A DNA stretch of 36,249 nucleotides, from contig CAMKGM010000030.1 of NCBI GenBank assembly GCA_946412245.1, forward strand, positions 1 through 36,249, read 5' to 3'. The notes below the pieces were generated by a model, which worked only from the letters and a program-made list of their open reading frames with translations, did not search any database and was not told the DNA's origin. How positions within the stretch are numbered: the first letter of the stretch is position 1; every line of letters starts with the position of its first letter. The position numbers were made by a program, and so were the translations under genes. Source of the DNA: an uncultured Bacteroidales bacterium. Lineage in GTDB: Bacteria > Bacteroidota > Bacteroidia > Bacteroidales > Muribaculaceae. Below are positions 7,236 to 14,495 of the stretch, one piece after another.

Positions 7236-7310
7236 CTCATTTTTCCGTCAATTTCGAGGCCGCAGCCCGATTTCGCCACTTTTGCTGCACTCTCTTTGAA
7301 CAGACAGCGC

Positions 7311-8144
7311 TTAACAAATTTGATCTTCGGGAATGAGCGATGGGTCAAACATCACTTTTGAGTGGTTATCCCATTGCAACTGGCGAGACAGAATTTCTCC
7401 CGTAGCCCGGTCTAAGGTCTCGCGGTAGATCTTTGAAATGCGATAATAGTTGCCGTTTTCCTCCTTATGGAAGTGATGCCCCTCTTCGACCAGCCGGTAG
7501 GTGGTGGGGAATTCCTGAGTCGTGCGCAATTCGGTGTGCAGGTCGTCGTTGTCGCACCACGCACATAGCTGCACAGGTTGGCCTGTGTCGTTTCGGAACC
7601 GGTAGTCCACAAAGTTGTAGTTCACCGAGGTGCCGGCACTGTAGGGCACCCGCTTGCCATTGGGGTCGGGAGCGAGGGCGTCGCTGTGGTGGTGAAGTTC
7701 GGTGATAGTGAGCGGGCTGTGCATCACTAACAGGTTGATGGTGTTGGCCAAGTTGCATAATCCACCTCCTACACCTGCCACCAACTTGCCATTCACAATA
7801 ACTCGCCCCGGGGCAAACCCGTTCTTGATAGATGTCTTTCCCACTAATTTCCAGAACGAGAACGTTTCACCGGGGTTGATGATTAGCCCGTTCATGCGGC
7901 TACAGGCCAAACGAATGTTATCGGCTTTGTTGAGTTGCAGTTGCGGGTCGATGCCCGGTCCGCGCTTAATCATGTTGTTGCTGCTACTATAGACCACTAC
8001 AGGCAGAGGCTCTGACTGTAGATGCTTCGCAAATTTCTCATTCCCCAACAAATTCTTGAGGTGCCGTGTGATGATTTGTTTCTTCAGCGCGATTGCATAA
8101 GTGGCAGGACTTATCTCGCAGAACAATTTTCGTCTCTTCTCCAT
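7311..8144 (-). CDS. VanW family protein
   Basis: 277 residues. A VanW domain occupies roughly residues 70-190: PGETFSFWKLVG, GRVIVNGKLVAGVGGGLC, NTINLLVMHSPLTITELHHHSD and DYRFRNDTGQPVQL are all family hallmarks. VanW proteins accompany some vanB glycopeptide-resistance clusters but are widespread without them, and their biochemical role is unknown; no van ligase or dehydrogenase genes lie nearby, so resistance is not implied. There is no obvious signal peptide. It is the last gene of a three-gene minus-strand operon, 20 nt after the HAD phosphatase gene. Its stop overlaps an AT-rich segment without a clear terminator. Confidence 0.85.
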   Translation of the reverse strand: MEKRRKLFCEISPATYAIALKKQIITRHLKNLLGNEKFAKHLQSEPLPVVVYSSSNNMIKRGPGIDPQLQLNKADNIRLACSRMNGLIINPGETFSFWKLVGKTSIKNGFAPGRVIVNGKLVAGVGGGLCNLANTINLLVMHSPLTITELHHHSDALAPDPNGKRVPYSAGTSVNYNFVDYRFRNDTGQPVQLCAWCDNDDLHTELRTTQEFPTTYRLVEEGHHFHKEENGNYYRISKIYRETLDRATGEILSRQLQWDNHSKVMFDPSLIPEDQIC

Positions 8145-8164
8145 AATAATTGGGAATAAGGGTT

Positions 8165-8698
8165 CTAACTATTGTCAATGGTAATGTTTTGCCTTTTTCT
8201 GTAGCAGCTGCTGTGCCCGTAGAACCACAGCAACACCTTCTCGAGATTACGCCGAATGCCTTTCTTTTCTTTCTTGTAGTAGCCAATGTACTTGACCAAA
8301 ATGCTATTAAGTCCGGCACGATTGGCACCCAAGATATCTGTAAACAACTGATCTCCAACAACCATCACCTCGTTGGGTTTCACTTTGAGCATCGCAACGG
8401 CCTTGTGGTAGCATTCGGGACGAGGTTTGCCGGCTTCTTCGATGTAGAGCGTGTGAAAATTCTTCTTGAAGCGCTCGATGCGGGCTTGATTGTTGTTGCT
8501 CAGCAGCAGTGTCTTCAATCCCAGGTCATTGAACTTGGCGAAAAGTTCATCGACAGCATTTGTTGAGTCAGCTCCATGAGGCACAAGCGTGTTATCGATG
8601 TCAAATATCAGCGCTTTGTATCCCATCGACATGAGTTTCTCATAATCGATTGAGAAAACATCCTCAACATAATAATTTGGATAGAAGATACTGCACAT
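8165..8698 (-). CDS. YqeG family HAD-type phosphatase
   Basis: 177 residues with the HAD motifs in order: FDIDNTLV (Asp33 nucleophile, Asp35), LLLSNNN (motif II, about 66-72), a Lys in GKPRPE (about 90-95) and GDQLFTDILGANRAG (acidic motif, about 116-130). This matches the YqeG/HAD-IIIA group, whose characterised members act as phosphatidylglycerophosphate phosphatases in some lineages; the substrate here is not shown by the sequence. The C-terminal YYKKEKKGIRRNLEK segment is basic and may associate with membranes. Fifteen nt separate it from the TIM-barrel gene upstream. The ORF begins at ATG 8698. Confidence 0.85.
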   Translation of the reverse strand: MCSIFYPNYYVEDVFSIDYEKLMSMGYKALIFDIDNTLVPHGADSTNAVDELFAKFNDLGLKTLLLSNNNQARIERFKKNFHTLYIEEAGKPRPECYHKAVAMLKVKPNEVMVVGDQLFTDILGANRAGLNSILVKYIGYYKKEKKGIRRNLEKVLLWFYGHSSCYRKRQNITIDNS

Positions 8699-8713
8699 AT
8701 CAATTATTGTCTG

Positions 8714-9391
8714 TTACCGTGACATATAATCACACACTGTGTTGACCTGCTGGGCAAACGTGTCGCCAAACTTATTCTCGAAGAAAGCACCACCTATAGT
8801 GAATGCCCAGGGTGCCGCTTTGCGCACCTCGTCGAGCCGCTCAAAGCTGTCAATGCTGCCGGCTATGCACACAGGCGCATCAACACCTGCAACAATCGCC
8901 CGGTTCAAGGCATTGGCATCTCCTGTGTATCTGTATCCCAGCAGGTCGATGCCGTAGGCTCCTCGCTCAATATAGGAGCGCGCCTCGGCTATCATACCCT
9001 CGATTGTGCCTTCGAGTACCGACGGGCGCCCAGTGACTTCTCCCACAAAGGGCATGTATTTGATAGCATGCTTGCGACAATAATCGTTGATGGAATCATA
9101 GAATTTGGTCCCCATCAGCACTTCGCACCCACAGGCAGCCGCCATTTCGGCACCTGCCAGGCCTTCTTCCTCGCTATATGATACCACTTCGAGGAATGTG
9201 GTCTTGCCGCATTGCTTCATGCTCTCATATATCTTTTTCATTTGATTCAGTGGTAGTGGATGTTCCTTGAAACCCCAGAATTGTGCTTTCGATGCTTTGC
9301 ACTGCTCGAACACTTGTGCGGCGTTCTCCACGGTATAGTCGTGCCAGGTGAGCATTACCACAAGATTGGGATGTGTTTGTTCGTTTTTCAT
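8714..9391 (-). CDS. predicted TIM-barrel protein, possible phosphate-sugar epimerase or synthase fold
   Basis: 225 residues, cytoplasmic. The pattern of alternating strands and helices, and the C-terminal pairs IAGSIDSFERLDEV and FTIGGAFFE, resemble the phosphate-binding loops of TIM barrels such as NanE, TrpC-like and related enzymes. I cannot assign a substrate. Conserved-looking polar spots include WHDYTVENA, GFKEHPLPL, EVVSYSEEEG and GIDLLGYRYTGD. It is the first gene of the operon with the YqeG phosphatase and VanW protein, preceded by a perfect promoter. A role in handling a phosphorylated small molecule, paired with the phosphatase, is a guess. Confidence 0.7.
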   Translation of the reverse strand: MKNEQTHPNLVVMLTWHDYTVENAAQVFEQCKASKAQFWGFKEHPLPLNQMKKIYESMKQCGKTTFLEVVSYSEEEGLAGAEMAAACGCEVLMGTKFYDSINDYCRKHAIKYMPFVGEVTGRPSVLEGTIEGMIAEARSYIERGAYGIDLLGYRYTGDANALNRAIVAGVDAPVCIAGSIDSFERLDEVRKAAPWAFTIGGAFFENKFGDTFAQQVNTVCDYMSR

Positions 9392-9494
9392 TCTTCTTAG
9401 TTGGTTAATTAGTTACGATTGACTGACGTCAACATCTGCTTCATATTGGTTTTTAGGGGTTAATAAATAGTAGAAAGACTACGATTCTTGATGA

Positions 9495-9526
9495 CAAAGT
9501 TAGTGATAAGATATGAAAAAGGCAAA
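9495..9526 (-). promoter_or_regulatory. promoter of the TIM-barrel/YqeG/VanW operon
   Basis: Minus strand TTTG (9526-9523), 20-nt spacer, TAACTTTG (9502-9495): a perfect Bacteroidetes promoter. The predicted leader is about 100 nt and contains the palindrome TGACGTCA (9424-9431) of unknown meaning. Confidence 0.72.
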
Positions 9527-9564
9527 CCACAGTCATGAAAAGGTGTTTAGTAGAATCTCTACAC

Positions 9565-9603
9565 AAAAAAAGACAGTGACGCTATCAGTAGCGCCACAGT
9601 CTT
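9565..9603 (-). terminator. terminator after the rubrerythrin operon
   Basis: Read on the minus strand, a 14-bp stem with one mismatch and one wobble (AGACTGTGGCGCTA with TAGCGTCACTGTCT, 4-nt loop) is followed directly by seven Ts (9571-9565). It lies about 70 nt after the rubrerythrin stop and upstream of the next promoter. Confidence 0.85.
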
Positions 9604-9674
9604 TTCGATATTACCGAAAATATAAACTCTTCAGTTCAAGAGTAGCCGGTAATATTCCCGGAAATATCCGGGAA

Positions 9675-10217
9675 TCAGTAATTTTCAGGCTTGAGCTGGA
9701 AGTAAGATTGCGGATGGTCGCACACAGGGCACACCTCGGGAGCCTGCTTGCCCACCACGATGTGACCGCAATTGCGGCATTGCCAAATGGCATCGTCTTC
9801 GCGACTGAACACCACCTTGTCCTCAATGTTCTTGAGCAACTTGCGGTAGCGTTCTTCATGGTGGCGCTCAATTTCTGCTACACCCTCAAACTTGACGGCA
9901 ATCTCTTCAAAGCCCTCTTCGCGAGCTTCGCGTGCCATGCGGGCATACATGTCGGTCCACTCAAAGTTCTCGCCGCCGGCTGCAGCAGCCAGGTTGTCGG
10001 TGGTGGGCTTGATGGCTCCACCCTCAAGCAGTTTGAACCACATCTTGGCGTGCTCCTTCTCGTTGTCGGCAGTCTCCTCAAAGATGGCGGCTATTTGGTT
10101 GTAGCCGTCCTTCTTGGCCTTCGAAGCCCAGTAGGAGTATTTGTTGCGTGCCATCGACTCGCCGGCAAATGCCTCGAGCAGATTCTTCTCGGTCTTGGTT
10201 CCTTTTAATTCCTTCAT
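9675..10217 (-). CDS. rbr: rubrerythrin
   Basis: 180 residues from the ATG at 10217 (in-frame upstream codons overlap the preceding gene and are rejected). The N-terminal ferritin-like four-helix domain carries diiron ligands at the usual spots: Glu20 in GESMARN, Glu53 and His56 in NEKEH, and a later ExxxHHEER helix. A C-terminal rubredoxin domain (about 144-180) has CRNCG and CPVC for one iron. Rubrerythrin reduces hydrogen peroxide to water using electrons from rubredoxin in anaerobes. Last gene of the perR operon, 7 nt after the reverse rubrerythrin gene, so probably translationally coupled. Confidence 0.95.
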   Translation of the reverse strand: MKELKGTKTEKNLLEAFAGESMARNKYSYWASKAKKDGYNQIAAIFEETADNEKEHAKMWFKLLEGGAIKPTTDNLAAAAGGENFEWTDMYARMAREAREEGFEEIAVKFEGVAEIERHHEERYRKLLKNIEDKVVFSREDDAIWQCRNCGHIVVGKQAPEVCPVCDHPQSYFQLKPENY

Positions 10218-10224
10218 AACGGCA

Positions 10225-10776
10225 TTATTTTTTGAAGAAACGGTTATAGAGGCCTTCGAATCCCTGTCCGTGACGAGCCTCGTCACGTGCCATCTCGTGC
10301 ACGGTGTCGTGGATGGCGTCGAGGTTCTGCTGCTTAGCCAGCTTGGCAATGCGGAACTTGTCTTCGCATGCGCCAGCTTCAGCCATCATGCGTTTCTCAA
10401 GGTTGGTCTTGGTGTCCCACACCACTTCGCCCAGCAGTTCGGCGAACTTGGCTGCGTGTTCAGCCTCTTCCCATGCATAGCGCTTGAAGGCATCGGCCAC
10501 TTCGGGGTAGCCCTCGCGGTCGGCCTGGCGGCTCATGGCCAGATACATGCCCACCTCTGAGCACTCGCCCTCGAAGTGAGCCTTGAGACCTGCCAGAATC
10601 TCGGGATCAACGCCCTTGGCAACGCCAATCACGTGCTCTGCTACGAAGTTGAGCTTCTCGTCTTCCTGTACTTCTTTGAATTTCTCAGCGGGTTGTTTGC
10701 ACTGCGGACATTTTTCGGGAGGAGTGTCGCCTTCATGAACGTAACCGCAAACGGTGCATATCCATTTTTTAGCCAT
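10225..10776 (-). CDS. reverse rubrerythrin (rubredoxin domain N-terminal), NADH peroxidase type
   Basis: 183 residues. The order of domains is inverted relative to classical rubrerythrin: an N-terminal rubredoxin-like domain (CTVCGY at 7-12, CPQC near 23-26) is followed by a ferritin-like diiron domain with [21 protein letters not shown] and DEARHGQGF ligand helices. Proteins of this layout act in clostridia as the terminal oxidase of an NADH peroxidase/oxidase chain. The rubredoxin domain has CxxCG and CPxC spaced only about 13 residues apart, shorter than true rubredoxin, as is usual for this subfamily. Together with the neighbouring genes it forms a peroxide-detoxifying unit. Confidence 0.9.
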   Translation of the reverse strand: MAKKWICTVCGYVHEGDTPPEKCPQCKQPAEKFKEVQEDEKLNFVAEHVIGVAKGVDPEILAGLKAHFEGECSEVGMYLAMSRQADREGYPEVADAFKRYAWEEAEHAAKFAELLGEVVWDTKTNLEKRMMAEAGACEDKFRIAKLAKQQNLDAIHDTVHEMARDEARHGQGFEGLYNRFFKK

Positions 10777-10834
10777 AGTAGTAAAATCGGTTTTTGTTAG
10801 TGAGTTAGTAAATTAATTATTTGATAAAAGTGGG

Positions 10835-10948
10835 TTATTCGTCAGTTTCTTCAAACTGGTCGGGACCAACGCCGCACAAGGGGCATTCTTCGGGCGGAGT
10901 ATCACCTTCGTGGATGTATCCGCACACTACGCATTTCCATTTTTTCAT
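10835..10948 (-). CDS. minimal rubredoxin-like protein, 37 residues
   Basis: From the ATG at 10948 the product is only 37 residues: [15 protein letters not shown], then PPEECPLCG and an acidic end. It has the two iron-binding knuckles (CVVCG and CPLCG), four Cys in all, with the short spacing of the rubredoxin-like domain of the adjacent reverse rubrerythrin (similar [16 protein letters not shown]). It therefore looks like a free-standing duplicate of that domain, perhaps an electron carrier for the two peroxidases. A longer frame starting at 11017 would overlap perR and has no similarity before the chosen start. Confidence 0.82.
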   Translation of the reverse strand: MKKWKCVVCGYIHEGDTPPEECPLCGVGPDQFEETDE

Positions 10949-10988
10949 AATTGTCAAGTTTTTTAGAAAGTGAATATAAATTGGTTGA

Positions 10989-11414
10989 TTAACAATTGTT
11001 TTTGTTGCACTCATCACACACGCCGCTGTAGTTGAGCTGAATCTGTTCCACCCGGCTCACATGCTCGGGCAGTGGGTTGGCGGGCAGGTCACTGTGCATG
11101 GGCAGGTCTATGATGCGCCCGCAGCAGCGGCACATGAAGTGGGCGTGGGGCGACATCATGCCGTCGTAGTGCACATTGCGGCTGTCGATGGTGAGCGCCT
11201 GCACGGCATTGTGCGAGTGTAGTAGCTCCAGCGTGTTGTACACCGTGGTGCGCGACAGCGTGGGCATGGTCGCAAGCAGGTCGTGATAGATGGTATCGAC
11301 CGTAGGGTGCGTGTGGTGCTTCATGAGATATTCCATGATGGCTACACGCTGCACCGAGGGCCTGATGCCGTGATTCACAAGATGTTGCGTCGCCTTTTCC
11401 ACTAGTTGAAACAA
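10989..11414 (-). CDS. perR: peroxide-sensing repressor PerR (Fur family)
   Basis: 141 residues. An N-terminal winged helix (about 1-82, with [14 protein letters not shown] as the recognition region) is followed by a dimerisation domain. The five regulatory metal ligands known in Bacillus PerR (His37, Asp85, His91, His93, Asp104) have counterparts one position earlier: His36, Asp84, His90, His92 and Asp103. The Asp103 instead of Glu favours PerR over Fur. The structural zinc site is C95/C98 and C133/C136. It heads an operon with three non-haem peroxide-defence genes, 40 nt apart from the first, and has a Per-box-like half site in its own promoter. Confidence 0.92.
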   Translation of the reverse strand: MFQLVEKATQHLVNHGIRPSVQRVAIMEYLMKHHTHPTVDTIYHDLLATMPTLSRTTVYNTLELLHSHNAVQALTIDSRNVHYDGMMSPHAHFMCRCCGRIIDLPMHSDLPANPLPEHVSRVEQIQLNYSGVCDECNKNNC

Positions 11415-11434
11415 TTACAAGTTTGAAACGATTA

Positions 11435-11466
11435 CAAAATTATAATAATTTCTTGAATTGTGCAAA
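11435..11466 (-). promoter_or_regulatory. promoter and Per-box-like site of the perR operon
   Basis: Minus strand TTTG (11466-11463), 20-nt spacer, TAATTTTG (11442-11435). The plus-strand sequence TTATAATAATT (from 11440) matches the first half and centre of the Per box TTATAATnATTATAA, with the other half diverged; it overlaps the -7 box, consistent with autorepression. Confidence 0.68.
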
Positions 11467-11484
11467 TAATTGATGCAATTATTT
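11464..11484. repeat. AT-rich perfect inverted repeat over the protease stop codon
   Basis: AAATAATTG-atg-CAATTATTT is a perfect 9-bp inverted repeat. It contains the TAA stop (11481-11479) of the C10 protease gene and touches the -33 box of perR. It could be a weak terminator, or a second Fur/PerR-type operator; Fur-family boxes are AT-rich palindromes of this length. Confidence 0.55.
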
Positions 11485-13908
11485 CACAGCAATCTTATGG
11501 ACGGTGTCGTCGGCCACCACAACATAGACACCAGCGGGCAGTTCGACACTTGCTCCCGAAGCCACGAGAGCGCCCATCACATTGTAGATGCTGACGTGAG
11601 CAGCACCCGTCACATTAAGCACGTTACCACTCATGCTCAAGTTCACCTTAGCGGTGGAGATGTCGGCAACAGCAGTTTGCTCATCGGCGAGCATGAAAGC
11701 GGCTCTGATGCGTTCCTTCTCCTCGTCGGTATCGGCCTTAATGTTGAAGAGGCGGAAGTTGTATTCCACTGTGGGCTGTCCCTCGAAATGAGTCTTGAGA
11801 TTGACGGTTTTGGTCTCGCCTGCCGCTATAGTGATGACATCAGAAACGCCGTGTGCCCTTCGAGCACCATTGAGTTGAATCTCATAAGAGATGCAGCCCA
11901 AGAAGTTGCCAGTACCAGTGTTCTTGATGTCGATGTGCGCGTTAACATCGTCGGGCTTCATGTAGTAGTTGCCCGGAGTGAGCTGTGAAGCAGCCTCGAG
12001 CACATAGTTATCGCTTGGAGCAACGGTGAGTGTGCAGGGGCCATAGATAACATTGCCCGCATTGTCGCGCACAACCATCTGATAGTCGGCGGCGCCACGG
12101 GGTGGGAACATGGTGAAATTGAGTGTGAGCTCAGCATCTTTTGCCACGTCAACAACCGCAGAGTACAATTCCTGATAGTCTTCAAGATCACCGCCCTTAG
12201 CGGCAATGTGAATGTCGCCATAGTATTCATCGCCCGAGTTGGAGAGTTTGAGTGTAGCGGGGAAATAGGAATTGTCGCCCACGGGCTTGGGATAGTCGAA
12301 GCCGTCAACTTTGAGATTACTGTTGCCAACCTTAGGTTTAGAGAAGAAGATTTTGCCGTTTTTCACTTGTGCGAGCACATAACCCGGATTAGCGCTGCTG
12401 TGCTTATAGAAGGTGTATTTAGAGGATTCTTCCTCGGCTCGCTTATACATGAGCGTGAGATGATATTCGCCCGGTTCGAGCACAGTGCTGGGCGTGATGT
12501 TTCGGCAGTTTTTGCGCTGGAGGCTGTAGGTGTATCGAGTGCCTAAGCGCATAGAGAGAGGATATTCGTCGTAGGTTTCAATAATTTCGTTGTTGGCATC
12601 GGTGAGGACAAACACATAATCAATATCAACCCTCCTGCCGTAGCCAAATCCAGTGCCGACGAAACCGAGGAGTTCAACCTTGACATTTTCGCCGAGCTCG
12701 ACGCTATCGACGGTGGGCATGAAATCTTCGCATGAGATATCGAGATAAGGTTCTGGCTCAACGCCGTCTTGCTGGGGATAGAGTCCAGTTACCATGGACT
12801 GGGTGGTGTTGTATCCACCATCGAAAGAGCCCACTCCCTGCTCTCTCGGGTTGAGGATAGTGATGACGAAGTAGCCGTTGCTGAGCGAACCCCAGCCCCA
12901 GTTGAAGTGGAAATAACCGTCGGCGTTATATCCGTCGAGTACAAAAGTGTGTCCGCCCTTGGGAGTGAAGCCAGAATAGAGAATGGGGCGTTTGTTATTG
13001 AGTTCGTTGAAAATGAGTTGCTCCCACTCGGTGATGGTCTTGGTTGAGCGAAGCTCATACCGCATGCCCTTGTTGTAGCCAAAGTTGGATCGCAGCGCGT
13101 CCATCATCCAGTAGCAGCTGGCCGAACTGCTCTTGCCATAGTTCATGTTAGCCGCGACACCGGCATCGAACATGAGAGCAGCCACAGCGTTGGCCTGCTG
13201 ATCGGAGTATTGTCCTTCAATGTAGTTGTCAATCATGTTATCCCAGTCATAGGTGTGATTGAAGTCGGCCGTTATTTCCCTACCATCAAGACTGTCACAG
13301 ACATAGGTGTTAGAACCTTGTCCTTGCTTGGGCCACTTGTGGTAGTACATAATTTGAGCGGCACCGGTTGCGACGCAGCCAGTGGGGCAGTGGTAGTCGG
13401 GCGCAACAGACTCTTTGATAGGGCAGAGGTTGTTGAAAGGAGCTCTCTGATTCCAGTTGCAGGTGAGGAGCGGTTTCACCACGGGGTTGTGGGCCTCGGG
13501 AGCCTGAGCCTTAGCAGCGCGAGGATTGTTGCGCAAATAGTTCATCTCCTGCTTATAGCTCAGGAGCAAGCATTGGAGTCCATCGGGAATGTTGTTGGGG
13601 TCGAAGGTTCCACTGTCGGTGTAGCCGAGCACGGGCACAGCGCGGTCGTCGCCAGCCACGATAATGAATCCGTTGTTGTGGCTATTGTTAAACACATAGT
13701 AGTCGGCCTCGTCCTGGGCCTCCCGTGCCACATAAGCGAGTTGAAGATTAAGGGTTGCGGGATTGACTCCCTGAATGCGCTTAGGCCCTTTTTGACCCAT
13801 GTAGTTCAAGGCAATTTGCTTTGCCTGGCTTTGGGTAACTTGCCCGGCATGAATCGAAGCAGGTAGAGCCAAAGCGAGAAAAACGAGAAATAAATTTTTC
13901 AATTTCAT
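11479..13908 (-). CDS. secreted C10-family cysteine protease (streptopain-like) with type IX secretion tail
   Basis: 809 residues. Signal peptide (1-21), Spi-type propeptide (about 22-140, with YYVFNN and FIIVAGDDRAVPVLGY), then the C10 protease domain: catalytic Cys178 in GCVATGAAQIMYYHKWP, catalytic His320 in GGHTFVLDGY, and the conserved WGWG loop after it (NWGWGSLSNGYF). The remainder (about 390-730) is made of beta-sandwich repeats; the last 75 residues form a T9SS type A sorting domain (VSIYNVMGALV, LPAGVYVV, terminal KIAVK). Relatives include SpeB and prevotellal interpain. The product is expected to be exported through type IX secretion and to degrade host or dietary proteins. The ATG at 13908 starts a canonical signal peptide. 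A long structured leader precedes it. Confidence 0.93.
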   Translation of the reverse strand: MKLKNLFLVFLALALPASIHAGQVTQSQAKQIALNYMGQKGPKRIQGVNPATLNLQLAYVAREAQDEADYYVFNNSHNNGFIIVAGDDRAVPVLGYTDSGTFDPNNIPDGLQCLLLSYKQEMNYLRNNPRAAKAQAPEAHNPVVKPLLTCNWNQRAPFNNLCPIKESVAPDYHCPTGCVATGAAQIMYYHKWPKQGQGSNTYVCDSLDGREITADFNHTYDWDNMIDNYIEGQYSDQQANAVAALMFDAGVAANMNYGKSSSASCYWMMDALRSNFGYNKGMRYELRSTKTITEWEQLIFNELNNKRPILYSGFTPKGGHTFVLDGYNADGYFHFNWGWGSLSNGYFVITILNPREQGVGSFDGGYNTTQSMVTGLYPQQDGVEPEPYLDISCEDFMPTVDSVELGENVKVELLGFVGTGFGYGRRVDIDYVFVLTDANNEIIETYDEYPLSMRLGTRYTYSLQRKNCRNITPSTVLEPGEYHLTLMYKRAEEESSKYTFYKHSSANPGYVLAQVKNGKIFFSKPKVGNSNLKVDGFDYPKPVGDNSYFPATLKLSNSGDEYYGDIHIAAKGGDLEDYQELYSAVVDVAKDAELTLNFTMFPPRGAADYQMVVRDNAGNVIYGPCTLTVAPSDNYVLEAASQLTPGNYYMKPDDVNAHIDIKNTGTGNFLGCISYEIQLNGARRAHGVSDVITIAAGETKTVNLKTHFEGQPTVEYNFRLFNIKADTDEEKERIRAAFMLADEQTAVADISTAKVNLSMSGNVLNVTGAAHVSIYNVMGALVASGASVELPAGVYVVVADDTVHKIAVK

Positions 13909-14058
13909 AAGGTTTGAAAATTAAAAACTATAAATCATGATGTTTTGTTTTAGGCTAACAACCTGATAGACAGGTCACGTGAAAAATACGGGTTTAAACC
14001 CTATCGCCCGAATCAGGTTCCCAACTCGGTCATTAGACCGAAAAGTTTTGTTAATAAA
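13909..14058 (-). promoter_or_regulatory. candidate structured 5' leader of the C10 protease gene
   Basis: Reading the minus strand from the predicted start near 14058: a hairpin CGGTC-taat-GACCG (14040-14027); then AACCTGAT (14019-14012) that can pair with ATCAGGTT (13967-13960); between them the palindrome GGGTTTAAACCC (14001-13990); and a second ACCTG (13975-13971) that can pair locally with the same CAGGT. The two ACCTG strands therefore compete for one partner, as in attenuators and riboswitches. I do not recognise a known riboswitch class. The leader is about 150 nt, much longer than those of most genes here. Confidence 0.5.
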
Positions 14059-14063
14059 TCATA

Positions 14064-14071
14064 CAAAATTA
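14064..14071 (-). promoter_or_regulatory. -7 element of the C10 protease gene
   Basis: TAATTTTG on the minus strand (14071-14064) fits the -7 consensus. No TTTG lies 19-21 nt upstream; the nearest (14086-14083) is too close. Confidence 0.5.
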
Positions 14072-14096
14072 CATATTTTTTTCAAAAAATAAGTAT

Positions 14097-14324
14097 TTAT
14101 TCAATTATATTAGTTAGTATTTCTGATAGGAGCGCGCAGGTGAGCGTCTGGGCGGGAAATTCTTCCTTTGGTACATTGCACAGCACCTTGTCGGCGCCGA
14201 TAAACAGCGCGTGGCCGCCCACGGGACGCTGATAGGGGATGCCGTACTCGTCGAGCAGGCTTGCCAGGTACTGCACCTGATGGATGCGGGTCTCGAGCAT
14301 CTCAAACTCGCCGTCCTCAACGCC
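14097..14324 (-). pseudogene. internal fragment of tryptophanase / tyrosine phenol-lyase
   Basis: The minus-strand frame reads GVEDGEFEMLETRIHQVQYL, then SLLDEYGIPYQRPVGGHALF and PKEEFPAQTLTCAL, before ending at a stop at 14097. This aligns with the stretch of tryptophanase around the segment known in E. coli as YRIAQVQYL...GGHAAF...PADQFPAQALACEL. Only about 65 of roughly 460 residues remain: the PLP-lysine region upstream and the C-terminal domain are missing, and a stop codon (14336-14334) precedes the fragment. It is a clear gene remnant. Its upstream edge overlaps or abuts the 3' end of an ATPase gene on the other strand. Confidence 0.8.
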
Positions 14325-14345
14325 ATGCGCGCCCTAAAAGCCTAA
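14307..14345 (+). pseudogene. 3' end of a second heavy-metal P-type ATPase gene
   Basis: Plus-strand codons 14307-14345 read LAVLNAMRALKA and stop, identical at the protein level to the end of the intact metal ATPase (29645-27660). The DNA differs at four positions, all third codon positions, so this is a diverged homologue and not a recent copy. Similarity continues past the stop: 14376-14394 matches 27633-27615 exactly over 19 bp at nearly the same distance from the stop. Upstream of 14307 the ATPase match ends. Confidence 0.75.
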
Positions 14346-14379
14346 CCCCACAAAAAATCTGCTTCTTTTTGGAAATGTG

Positions 14380-14466
14380 GCGAAAAGTTGTAAATTAGCA
14401 ACGAAAAAGCTTGCGAACAGTTGCAAAAACACCCGCAAAACCCTTGCGAAAAGTTGCAAAAAGCAA
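14380..14466. repeat. 33-bp tandem repeat with GCGAAAAGTTGCAAA core, about 2.6 units
   Basis: Copies of GCGAAmAGTTGyAAA start at 14380, 14413 and 14446, exactly 33 bp apart; the rest of each unit is poorly conserved. A further copy of the core occurs after the intact ATPase (27615-27629, reversed). A short plus-strand frame across this repeat (AKSCK motifs) is judged spurious. Bases 14346-14587 otherwise hold only the terminator at 14496-14527. Confidence 0.65.
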
Positions 14467-14495
14467 GCCTATAACAACCAAATCAATATAGATAA

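Noticed and set aside
7311-8144. Glycopeptide resistance locus
   Set aside because: VanW-family proteins are widespread; no VanA/B ligase, VanH, VanX or VanRS genes accompany it.
14380-14466. Possible CRISPR array
   Set aside because: Only three short cores, with no conserved 25-36-bp repeat, no unique spacers of fixed length bounded by full repeats, and no cas genes.
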